From Hydractinia symbiolongicarpus (lineage: Eukaryota > Cnidaria > Hydrozoa > Anthoathecata > Hydractiniidae), in the NCBI RefSeq assembly GCF_029227915.1, contig NC_079887.1, forward strand, positions 19,343,650 to 19,403,649: a stretch of DNA of 60,000 nt. The letters are read 5' to 3'. The notes under the pieces are model-generated. The model ran no database searches. It saw nothing but the letters and a program-made list of their open reading frames with translations, and was not told the DNA's origin. Below, one piece after another: positions 22,401-31,720 of this stretch. Positions within the stretch are counted from its first letter, which is position 1. Each line of letters begins with the position of its first letter. Made by a program: the position numbers and the translations under genes.

Positions 22401-25400
22401 GATTGTTTTGATTTATCTCTTATAATAATACGGAGCTTCTGTCTGTGACTTTTGCAAAGTGGATAAAATTTCTTTGATAAAATCTATAAAACATCGCCTA
22501 TAAATTTGTTCTGTAAATTAGCAAACTTTGACGTTAAAGCAATATTGACGTCAAAGGAAAGTATATTAAGGTTAGTGAAGCCATTGCATTGCACTTTTGA
22601 ATTTAAGGCTTAATAACTTGGAAACGGGTGGAATAACTGACGTCATCTCCTGCGTGGGTAACTAGGGACCACATAGGACCAATTTGGGTAAGTTTCCCAA
22701 ACCTGGGTCCCCAAATCCGTTTCGGAATGGGTGGGTTGATGACGTCATCAAAAAACCTTTAAACCCTAATATCTCTGCAACCGTTTGTCAAAAGTGCATA
22801 ATCCTATACATTTTCTTGATCAGCGTTTCAAGATCTATACGATAGAGGCAACAGGTATACGAATTTCTAAAAAAAAATTTATCGGTTTTGACGGGGCCAT
22901 TGCTGACGTCAGCAAAATCTTTAAATTCTTATATCTCATTAACATCCAAATTTTTATCCTGCTTTAGTGGATTTTTCCACGGGCTTTATCGACTAGTCTA
23001 TATAATAATACGCCAGTTCCGTGTGTCTGTAACAGGCAAAGTGGATATCGTCATTTTCCTTTGATGTTGCCGAAAAATGCATATCCAATATGTTAAATTT
23101 TCTGACGTTACGGCGCGACGTCAATAATATTACTTTAACGTCAATATCCTATATTAAATTATTGAAGCCGTTACAGTGCACTTAAAACTTTGAGGCCAAA
23201 TAACTTGGAAACGAGGTGGTGACGTCAATGTTTTTTCACCGCGTGGGTAACTAGGGACCACCTAGGATCAATTTGGGTAATTTTCCCAAACCCGGATCCC
23301 CGAATCCGTTTCGGAATGGACGGTTTGATGACGTCATCAAAAAACCTTTAAACCTTGATATCTCTGCAACCGTTTGTCAAAGATACATGATCATATACAT
23401 TTTCTTGATCAGCATTTCAAGATCTATACGATGAAGGCAACAGGTATACATATTTCTGAAAAATTTTTTTGGGGTTTTCACAGGTCTCTGCTGATGTCTG
23501 CAAAATCTAAATGATGGTTGTTTTTCTCTGTTATCCTGCCTAAGTGGATTTTTCCACGGGCCTTATCGACTAGTTATAGTTATAGTTATAGTTAATTATA
23601 AATTTAATAATTAGTAAAATCATTAATGAAAAAACAAAAAACAGTGATTTCAGTGCATACAGTAAGTAAGCAAAGAATAAACTTGAATCAACAAACATCT
23701 AAATGATGGTTGTTTTTCTCTGTTATCCTGCCTAAGTGGATTTTTCCACGGGCCTTATCGACTAGTTATAGTTATAGTTATAGTTAATTATAAATTTAAT
23801 AATTAGTAAAATCATTAATCATTTTTTAATCACGACTAGTTATAGTTATAGTTATAGTTATAGTTAATTATAAATTTAATAATTAGTAAAATCATTAATG
23901 AAAAAACAAAAAACAGTCATTTCAGTGCATACAGTAAGTAAGCAAAGAATAAACTTGAATCAACAAACATCTAAATGATGGTTGTTTTTCTCTGTTATCC
24001 TGCCTAAGTGGATTTTTCCACGGGCCTTATCGACTAGTTATAGTTATAGTTATAGTTATAGTTAATTATAAATTTAATAATTAGTAAAATCATTAATGAA
24101 AAAACAAAAAACAGTCATTTCAGTGCATACAGTAAGTAAGCAAAGAATAAACTTGAATCAACAAACATTGTATATATACGGTTCATAAACAAAAGTTTAC
24201 ACAAAATGTAAATATGTCGTATATTGCCATTACCCATTAATCTTCCACAAAAAGGTTATGAAACACATCAAAATTTTTAAAAAAACAGTCATTTCAGTGC
24301 ATACAGTAAGTAAGCAAAGAATAAACTTGAATCAACAAACATTGTATATATACGGTTCATAAACAAAAGTTTACACAAAATGTAAATATGTCGTATATTG
24401 CCATTACCCATTAATCTTCCACAAAAAGGTTGTATATATTGTATACATTGTATATATATAAAAAGGTTATATATATTGTATATATACGGTTCATAAACAA
24501 AAGTTTACACAAAATGTAAAAATGTCGTATATTGCCATTACCCATTAATCTTCCACAAAAAGGTTATGAAACACATCAAAATTTTTAAAAAAACAGTCAT
24601 TTCAGTGCATACAGCTAGTAAGCAAAGAATAAACTTGAATCAACAAACATTGTATATATACGGTTCATAAACAAAAGTTTACACAAAATGTAAAACAGAT
24701 CGGTTTTTGAGAAACACATCTAAATCAACAAAAATAAGTTCATTCAGCATGTCGTATATTGCCATTACCCATTAATCTTCCACAAAAAGGTTATGAAACA
24801 CATCAAAATTTTTAAAAAAACAGTCATTTCAGTGCATACAGTCCTCGCGTTTAGATTACAAAATATAAAAAACAAAAACAGTTTCAGTCAGAACATTAAG
24901 TAATTTTTTTATCATCAGCAAACATTTGGTATAGTATACGAAATATAAAGACAAAGTTCCTTTAATTTATTAATTGATTAATTGATTTTACAAGGAAACG
25001 GTAGATCCATTAAGGCGGTTTTTCACTTAAAACGAAATTGATTAATTGATTTATGAATGTCATAAGCAGGATTGTTTTGATTTATTTATTTATTTAATAT
25101 TTTTGTTCAAGTAATCTTTAAACAGTTTGCTTCATTTTATTTTAGCCACGTAAAGGGAGTTGTTTAGTATTACAGCATCAGGTACTATTTATTTTATAAA
25201 AACATGACACGTTTTCTGTTTTATTCCTTCATGTGTGATATTTTAGGGATTCTTTTTGTTAAATTTTAGTATGGTGAAGACTCTATCGGAAGCAATTCGA
25301 GCAATAATGATGACTCGAGTGAAGAGGATGAAAATTCTATTTGCGAATTCTCTGCTGAAAGTTTAAATGAAATTTCTGACGAGAACTTGCAAACAATGTC

Positions 25401-25997
25401 AGAAGTTGATGACTGTGAAGTGGAGAACCATCCTTTAAAAGATAGTTTGGACGAGGTAATTTCAGGAATAGTTTTCTCAATCGACACTTTCCGAATAAAT
25501 TTTGATGTACCGCAGTTTTTTTAAAGTCCTTACAAAAAATTTGAATACACCATAAATTTCAATAATTTGTAAAAAAAAAATCCTTTTGTTTTAAATACTT
25601 AAGGAATTAATGCCGCCGTATTATATATAATGACTTTTTATTATTGTAGAAAATTGCTAAATATGAAACAGTAAAGAAAAACGACCTTGTGAAAGGAAGA
25701 AAGCACTGCAGGACCATGTTTCTCGGTCTTACGCATGTATGTGAAGAATTAATGAAACGCAAAGATTATGATAACGTGTCAAAAACGAAAACATTTACAG
25801 CAAACGAAGTAAAAAGATGCATTAGCAAAAACGAAAAAATGAAAGAAGCGTGCAAAGGAAAAGACGCCGACTACTGGAAATATTTAGTTTTAAATATGCG
25901 TGAGAAATACCAAAGAGCTATGAAAAGGGAAGAATACTGCAAATGTCGTCAGTGGTTAAATGAAGCAAAGGACATGATGAATCACTGGAATACTTAG
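14944..25997 (+). CDS. SET / C2H2 finger / tyrosine-recombinase fusion gene
   Basis: Proposed exons: 14944-14964, 15116-15224, 15602-15767, 16578-16770, 16856-16885, 16964-16987, 17184-17230, 17340-17424, 17569-17617, 17697-17800, 18100-18183, 18296-18389, 18481-18552, 18632-18688, 18770-19006, 19089-19169, 19540-19587, 19677-20559, 20799-22041, 22141-22209, 25146-25181, 25270-25455, 25650-25997. All introns are GT-AG, phases agree throughout, and the product is about 1,421 residues. Order: SET (about 44-163); charged linker with acidic and Lys-rich runs (164-610); two C2H2-type fingers (614-684); YR domain (about 800-1115); acidic segment; Cys-containing helical C-terminus. Likely nuclear, chromatin- or DNA-binding. 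The many introns and intact frame argue for a host gene that absorbed a crypton-like recombinase, not a young transposon. If the intron after 22209 is not spliced, the protein would end at 22233. RNA evidence is lacking. Confidence 0.75.
15602..16770 (+). other. SET-domain exons of the fusion gene
   Basis: Exons 3 and 4 encode GYGVFTERPFKKGDFLLEY, then FYFFQGNE, CIDGST, KFVNDS, LCLFASKDILEGTELRYNYGD. These align in order with the SET protein at 5177-7259 and with KMT5A-type domains. The intron at 15768-16577 splits the domain at the Cys before IDGST; the smaller paralogue has no intron there. N113-D114-S115 replaces the usual NHS. Confidence 0.85.
16226..16458. repeat. (AAAT)n microsatellite in a SET-domain intron
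   Basis: About 230 bp of AAAT repeats with three short phase interruptions (ATATAA or AAAAAT). The minus-strand Leu/Phe/Ile/Tyr frame over it is an artefact of the repeat. Confidence 0.97.
19677..20559 (+). other. zinc-finger exon of the fusion gene
   Basis: Encodes a coiled-coil-like charged start, an Asp/Glu run, a Lys/Arg-rich segment and two finger motifs. Finger 1 is CPVCSVVSSRLYQH with the final His position occupied by Asn, so probably degenerate. Finger 2 is CAICGVWHLRLRTHLKRKH, C-x2-C-x9-H-x4-H, complete. The finger in the relic at 7913 has exactly the same spacing. The exon ends in phase 2 and joins 20799 in frame. Confidence 0.8.
20799..22041 (+). other. tyrosine-recombinase exon of the fusion gene
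   Basis: An N-terminal helical core-binding-like region, then MNGLRSSNLIELRVSD, the box with the first catalytic Arg (R163 counted from codon 20812, about residue 962 of the protein). Then TNSCYKTSTIYGEKVIALP, the beta-hairpin with Lys. Then SPTRIR, equivalent to the HxxR box with His replaced by Thr. Then AKHFMKN...HYNLY, with Tyr311 or Tyr314 as candidate nucleophile. The layout matches crypton and related eukaryotic YR enzymes. The His-to-Thr change and the longer His-Tyr spacing leave activity open. Confidence 0.75.
22317..22416 (+). repeat. 100-bp direct repeat, left copy
   Basis: Runs from TTTTACAAGGAAACGG to GTTTTGATTTAT. It matches 24986-25085 with a single difference (C versus G in TAC/GATCC). 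Confidence 0.95.
22418..22996 (+). mobile_element. Helitron-like element, copy 1
   Basis: Starts TCTTATAATAATACGG with GTCTGTGAC. Contains GGTAACTAGGGACCAC and CCCAAATCCGTTTCGG. Ends GTGGATTTTTCCAC hairpin, GGGCTTTATCGA and CTAG. About 579 bp, with no coding sequence. Confidence 0.6.
22997..23573 (+). mobile_element. Helitron-like element, copy 2, head-to-tail
   Basis: Starts TCTATATAATAATACG on the base after CTAG of copy 1. It shares copy 1's interior blocks throughout and ends with the same hairpin and CTAG at 23570-23573. Confidence 0.6.
23574..24850 (+). repeat. complex tandem satellite in intron
   Basis: Overlapping units. One carries (TTATAG)n, AATTAGTAAAATCATTAATG and TTCAGTGCATACAGTAAG. 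Another carries GTATATATACGGTTCATAAAC, TTGCCATTACCCATTAATC and AAAGGTTATGAAACACATC. Each unit recurs three to five times with deletions. The Helitron-like 3' end (GTGGATTTTTCCACGGGCC...CTAG) recurs inside it at about 23733-23764 and 24008-24037. Confidence 0.9.
24986..25085 (+). repeat. 100-bp direct repeat, right copy
   Basis: Partner of 22317-22416; 99 of 100 bases match by eye. Confidence 0.95.
25146..25997 (+). other. C-terminal exons of the fusion gene
   Basis: Exon 25146-25181 (PRKGSCLVLQHQ), exon 25270-25455 (Ser/Asp/Glu-rich, acidic) and exon 25650-25997, a Lys/Cys-rich helical segment including GRKHCRTMFLGLTHVCEEL, FTANEVKRCI and EEYCKCRQWL, stopping at 25995-25997. I do not recognise this last domain. 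Splice phases are all 0. Confidence 0.6.
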
Positions 25998-27289
25998 TGC
26001 CGTTTTGTCATTATTATGTGGCACAAACCGTGATGCATTCATCAAGCGTCCCACTCGTAATATCGACTCCCTAATATACGCTTTTCCTTAATATGTCCAT
26101 TTGTTTAGGTTTTTGGCGCCCCACTCAAAATATTACCTCCCTAAAACAATTGCACCAAGATATATATTTATCTATTTCACTTTTTGATTAAAGTAAAAAC
26201 AGAAGTCAATAGTTTAAAGATATATATAAAGAGCCCTGGCGCTTAATCGATGCATTACGGAGCGAGTAGAAAACTTTTAGCTACGTAACTTTCCATCGTT
26301 GACATATATGCATGAGAAACAATGTCATTTCGCTTTTATTTTTTTTATTAAGCGTCTCTCTTTCACAAGCTGATCGGATGGCTTACTTGTTGCTTGTTGA
26401 CCATCAACTTGAGAATATCAAATTCACGCGTTAGCTTGCAGAGTTAATTCACAAATCGAAATCAAACTTAGGTGTTATCAGTTTTTTGTATACATATTAT
26501 TTGCATAACTTTTAGAGATATGTATCGGAAATATGTTGAAATTCCGATCAATTTTCATTTATGTATTTCTTTTTAGTTTTAAAGATAACATTTTTTGACA
26601 TCTTTAATTTTGTAACTTTATTAAGATTAAAAATATATTTATCTTATCAAGTCTAGCAACCTTTTGTTTGTTACATCGGTTCTGTTAGGCAGTCAAAATT
26701 TTGCGTTTTTTAAAACTAGCGAAATTAGCAATAGTGTATTTAGATTCTTAATCGAAATTTTCTACCACGACAATACCTTTTCCCGTCTATTTTGACTGGT
26801 TGATAAGGGTTACACCAAATCAGGAAGTGGTGTGAATTATCTTTGGGAATTCATTGAAATGCACCTTTTTTATAAGAACAAATTATATAAGAACATAGGG
26901 CTTCACAGGTACAAAACTTTGGAACATGTTAACAATATTTTTCATCTTTGTCAATACCGAGAAGTACTGAAATGCTCCTTTAAACGAAAAAAATGACAAA
27001 ATAAGGGAAAAATTAAGAAGAATTTAAAAGCATTTTGAGACAAATTAAAAAAGTTATAAATATTCGTAGGCTTCCTTCAAGTTGCATGTTTTTACAAAAA
27101 GCGTGTAGTAGACGCGAAATATGCAATTTGAAAAGTAGTTGACAATTCTTTTTTTATTCTCCGCGATTTGCAAAAACTAATCTTTTTTAGCTGCAATTAA
27201 TTCCGTGAAAATTGTCAAAAATAGCAAAATACTTCACCGCGAAAAAGCTGCTTTCTATGTAGAAAAAAACAAAATGCGGAAAAATACAA
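25998..27289. other. 3' flank of the fusion gene
   Basis: A dispersed repeat at 26035-26280 carries GCGTCCCACTCGTAATAT, GCGCCCCACTCAAAATAT and GGCGCTTAATCGATGCATTACGG. A possible ATTAAA signal lies near 26197. The remainder is AT-rich with no gene seen. Confidence 0.5.
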
Positions 27290-27418
27290 CCGCAATTCAG
27301 AATAATACAACCAAAAAACATGGAACAACCAATTACAGAATAGTACAACCATTTGCAGAATAGCACAACCAAAAAAATCGCGTCGCAGAATGATACAACC
27401 ATTTTCAGAATAGTACAT
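27290..27418 (+). repeat. degenerate CAGAATARTACAACC repeat
   Basis: Five imperfect copies of CAGAATA(A/G)TACAACC at irregular 22-36 bp spacing, immediately before the TAA microsatellite. A single copy also occurs at about 12558. Confidence 0.7.
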
Positions 27419-27423
27419 CCGCC

Positions 27424-27514
<91 letters not shown>

Positions 27515-27535
27515 TAACAATAATAATAATAATAA
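27424..27535. repeat. (TAA)n microsatellite
   Basis: About 110 bp of ATA/TAA repeat with one short CAATAACAA interruption. Poly-Leu, poly-Ile and similar frames through it are artefacts. Confidence 0.97.
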
Positions 27536-27698
27536 AGGCATAGTTATTGATCGAGTGAGTTTCGACGAAGCACATTGGAAAATGATTTAAGCACAAGTTA
27601 TGAAGTTTTATTTCGAATACATGTTGCCACAACTTGTTGAAAAATATAGGAAAGATCCTTAGTTCAATATATATATATTGTTTATATATTAGTTTATA

Positions 27699-28509
27699 TT
27701 ACTTATGTCCAATATTACGGTGATTTTTTATGGTGAAATTTGAAACTAAAGCAATGACACTGATAATTTGATTTAATGAACCCAACATACTAACTGGGAT
27801 TACTCTTTCGAATATGTGGTAACATTTAAATCTCTGAATCATTCGTTCGACGTGAATACGTTCATGGGCTATTTGTTGACTTCGAACTCCCTCTTTATCT
27901 GTAAATTGATCTCGTCCGGCTAAAAAGGATAGTATGATTAATTCTACATTTAAAGGTTCTAAATATTCTGAAATTGTAAAACTTCTATCAGCCATAATAC
28001 TGTCTCCTGACTCTCATAAAGCAGGATCCAATAATCCACTTTTAATAACAATTTTTTTGTCTGATATACTACCCGGATAAGCAGACGAGATAAAAGTGAA
28101 ACCACCTCCAGGAGCAATTCCAACCAATACTTTAACGGTTGTATGACTTTTGTAATCTGAATAGAGCATTTTGTGAAGAAATAAGGAATCTGGAACTGCA
28201 ACTTTAAATTCAACACAATCAATGATATATCGTGTGTTTGGAAATAAATCTTTCAAGGACTTTGGCATAAGTTCTTGAATTTTTTCTCCATGTGGTGAAG
28301 GTATTTGTGATTGTGCCCTCACTTGGTTAAAATAAAAATGCAAAGTGCTTAATTGTAAATCCTCCTCTCAATTTCACAAGAGTAATTAAAAAACTTTCAA
28401 GTGCTGAAAATGTTCTTTTACGTCCACGACTTGAATCTCCTTTTGGCGACTGATTATTATATAGGACAACATTTTCTCCCATGATACCAGGATTTAAAAA
28501 TGTCAACAA
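27699..28509 (-). pseudogene. DDE transposase (DDE_Tnp_4-like), broken
   Basis: Minus-strand reading: an HTH-like start (GRKRTFSALESFLITLVKLR), then YIIDCVEFKVAVP, SDYKSHTTVKVLVGIAPGG and SSAYPGSISDKKIV; the Asp residues of DCVEF and SISDK fit a DDE fold. An in-frame TGA follows LLDPAL. The chain then resumes GDSIMADRSF (further catalytic Asp), HERIHVERMIQRFK (Glu) and a C-terminal helix. A frameshift lies near 28340-28370. It forms one element with the THAP segment upstream. This THAP plus DDE_4 layout is known from PIF/ISL2EU-type elements; exact superfamily undecided. Confidence 0.75.
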
Positions 28510-28588
28510 TGACTTAAGAACATTTTATACTTGGTAGTCCTGTATAAAAATTACATATTTCATCTGATCCAAGTATAAACTAACAAAC

Positions 28589-28673
28589 TGATTTTCTTGA
28601 AGGTATTTGTGACATACACATGTCACAAATATTTTGTGACATACACATGTCACAAATACCTTCAAGAAAATCA
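28589..28673. repeat. 85-bp nested palindrome inside the transposase
   Basis: Arms of 26 bp (28589-28614 and 28648-28673, TGATTTTCTTGAAGGTATTT and its complement) are perfect. The centre holds a second inverted pair, TGTCACAAA/TTTGTGACA, and TACACA occurs twice in direct orientation. One arm matches expected coding sequence (IFLK), so this looks like an inverted duplication of transposase coding DNA. Confidence 0.9.
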
Positions 28674-28694
28674 ATTTATTTTGCTGTTCAATTT

Positions 28695-29230
28695 TCAGTT
28701 GTAATTGTGTGGCTGTATTTTCCAGTCATTAGATGTATTTTGTAGTGTTTCATTTTTTTGACATAACAAAGTATTCTCACTTTCAAGTTTTATAATCCTG
28801 TCTCTTAAAATGTTTAATTCATCAGGTTCCATCTCCATATTATCTTGTTCTAACTCTTCCTGAGGGGATGAAGATCTGTACTTTTTCCTTGGCGAGGTTC
28901 TTGCAGTTGGTGCCTTTCTCTTAGTGATTTTATCTCCATAATCATTCCAGCTGTGTAGTGTAGGCTTAGCACCAGTAATAAGTCGTTTTCTGGTACCACC
29001 TGGTGGCCTATAAATTTCATTTGAATTGAAATGTTTTTCACAAATTTTGGTATTTGTTGTAACATTAAAACCATCTCTTCCATCCTGGCGTTTTATCAGG
29101 CTACACCACACTGTTTTAAGCGCTAGGTCAGTTGGAAAGTTGAAAAAACTATGATCAGAAGGCTTTCTGACTTCATTATACATAATATACTTGCGTGAGA
29201 AACAACCATATGCTGCACATTGTCTGCTAA
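28695..29230 (-). pseudogene. THAP-domain segment of the same transposase
   Basis: Open minus-strand frame with CAAYGC, FFNFPTD, W, then KICEKHF: the C2CH zinc ligands and Phe/Pro positions of a THAP DNA-binding domain. It is followed by a basic region, an acidic run and a heptad segment (LRDRIIKLESENTLL) likely to coil. No start codon lies upstream of the first Cys in this frame; a Met with MAEKSS lies in another frame, so the 5' end is broken or spliced. A frameshift near 28697 cuts the coiled coil from the downstream FYTGLPS segment. Confidence 0.75.
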
Positions 29231-31084
29231 AAGATACTTCTTACTTTTGGTAGAGCTTTTCTCTGCCATGTTTGATGTTGTTTTTAACGGAACAGAATTA
29301 GTCTCACTTTCATAGCGAGCCGGCATTACGTAATTTAATTCATCAATAGGTCTATTGATTGAAAATCATTAATGAAATCATTATATTTTACACACTATTT
29401 GAGAATCTCCTTGAACCCATAATAATCAACACCTATGCCTATCATGGAAGTTGATTCTCGGCAAAAATTATTGCAATGATCATTCGCGACAGGTATTTGT
29501 CTTGATTTTTTTGACTCGCAAAGAATTTTCCCATCAAAATGACAGGAATTCCAGGACTGGAGAAAAAAAATTAACTTTTTTTTAATTACTTTGTAAAGGA
29601 ATATCCTGGGGTTGGTAAAAGGATTTAAATATCTCGAAAACTTCAGTATACTCTCCATCACAGCTATTAATTCAGATTTAGAAATAAAAGAGAGCTTGTT
29701 AATCCTCAATGGAAACATTGCATCTATGCCTTTGTATCCATTTTTCGATAACATTTCCTAACGTTGTCCCTACGGACAAAACTCATACAGTTTGTGTATT
29801 GAAGATGCCGTTTGAACTTTGTACTTGACATTTCTTTAAAAATAGTTTTTTTTCCTCTAGTCATTACATCCCACACTCAATCAAGTGTTAAATATATCTG
29901 GCCTTGCAAAAATTTGATTACTTTTCAGGACAAATCCAGGGCATCTACAAATTTTTGTCAAAACTCCAGGATTCTTGCAAGTTTCTATTCCTACATTTTC
30001 CAGGACTCTGATCACAATGTATGACATGAGACAAGTTTCTACCTCCCTTAGTTAATAATGTTTTGTAGTGAAATAAGAACAAAGTTATTGCTCTTTACAA
30101 ATAACTTTTAAAATAAGGCTCTTATAAAGAATAAAGGTTTAACAATATCATTCATATAATATTAGAAACTTCTGACCTGCTGTAAACATAAAGCCATTTG
30201 GCAATTAAAACTTACATGAGCATTTGTGCCAGTAGGTTATAAATGAAATACAACTTGGTATCTATAAAAATTATATGCAAATTTACACAATTATGTCAAA
30301 GAAAGTTGTATCAGACAGTGGTGTTCTATTAAACAAACACTTTCAGTCACTTAATAAGCTTGTTTTGTTAACCTACTCTAGATTTTCTTTCAAACGTTTT
30401 TCTATACAATCCTTTTTATGTAGTAAAAGTATATTGAGTGCAACGTAAAAAAACGTTAGCTCTAGCTCAATTAGAATATATTATTTTTATTCTAACAACG
30501 TTATGTTTGTTGTGTTCTTTTGCTGACATTGGTCTCACACCCCTACACTACAGTGATAATTTTAAGAACGGTTGTTTTATTCTGAGTAATTTGTCCATAC
30601 AATATTTAGCTCACTCATGGACATAAATGCCGGACATATACTGATCACAGTGTTGCCTATAGCGTTGCTTGAGCGAAAGTTTACCTGGATATCCTGGCTT
30701 AAGAACCCTATATATATTTTTAAATCTGGTCTGTCACAGATAAGGAACAGGGTCAACTGAACAAAATGGGGATTTAAATCTGGCCCGCCAGGGTAAGATT
30801 GAAATGCCCAAGTGCCAGAAAACACTTTATTCTGTCACTATATTTTTACGTGATTTTTAAAGTAAAAAGAACCCTATAATCCTAAAAATGAAACCAGGTG
30901 GAAGAATTCATTACTTGGCAATCTAGGAGGATTTCAAAAATTTCGGCGCGATGGTTCCAACCATGGTGGATCCTTCTGTGTTCCAAAGATATAGCTCTCC
31001 TCCACTTTTATAATTATGTTGACGAGCCTACTGTGTGATTAAAGCTTTTTCTCTTAGACTTTGGTGCAACAGTTGAATCGTTTT
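29231..31084. other. intergenic, no gene seen
   Basis: AT-rich, only unsupported short frames. Several short TCCAGGA-type blocks at 29540-29560 and 29925-30005 may belong to a dispersed repeat also present near 17840. Confidence 0.5.
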
Positions 31085-31720
31085 AGGAAGTTGTGCTCAG
31101 AAATAAAATGAGTAATTTGCTCATGTACTTACTTTTCAAAAAATTTCATAGGAATTGGCAGAATGGAGATAGGCCGATAAATAGTAGGATCTATTTTATT
31201 GCCACTATTAAAAATAGGCGGGCCTCTTTAGTCTTCCAATATTTAGGTACATAACCACTAAATAAAGATTTGTTGAAAGCCTGATATATAAATAAATACT
31301 TAAAACTGACAAATCTGCTTTTAGCAGTCGCAAACCAATCACGTCCCAGCCTGTAGCTTTATTAAGTTTTAGTGAAATAATTATTTTCTCAACACTTTTG
31401 GTCTCAATAGGATCCCATCGGAAATCGTGTCTGCTAACAGGTGAGTTAACATTAGTAGTGCCAGAAGAAAATTTTGAGGCTAGTTTGGCATCAATACTGA
31501 CAAAAAATGAATTAAATGTGTACCATCATTTTGTCCTACTCGTTTTATTGAGGTATTATTGCCTGACTTATCAGGAACCACTTTTTTAGGGTTTTCCAAA
31601 GTTGCTTTGGCCGATTTTGAATGTCCTGCAAAACATCATTATAGTACTCCTTTTTGAGTTGATATTTGAGATTTATTACCTGGTTTCTTTTTTGTTTGAA
31701 AGCTTCAAGGTCTTAAAAAA
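31085..31720 (-). pseudogene. fragment of a LINE reverse transcriptase
   Basis: Minus-strand reading in mixed frames gives RPKQLWKTLKKV, then VEKIIISLKLNKATGWDVIG and RLLKADLS, then NSGNKIDPTIYRPISILPI. These are the N-terminal and first palm motifs of a CR1/Jockey-type LINE reverse transcriptase. Several frame breaks; the rest of the RT is absent. Confidence 0.7.

Larger units (their letters stand above)
22210..25145. other. 2.9-kb repeat-filled intron
   Basis: The longest intron of the fusion gene, between codons for ...RKQK and PRKG. It contains two Helitron-like copies and a satellite, bracketed by 100-bp direct repeats. Confidence 0.65.

Noticed and set aside
27215-27541. Poly-Leu protein
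   Set aside because: Produced by the TAA microsatellite.
29395-29754. 119-residue minus-strand frame
   Set aside because: No domain, no splice context, composition like surrounding intergenic DNA.
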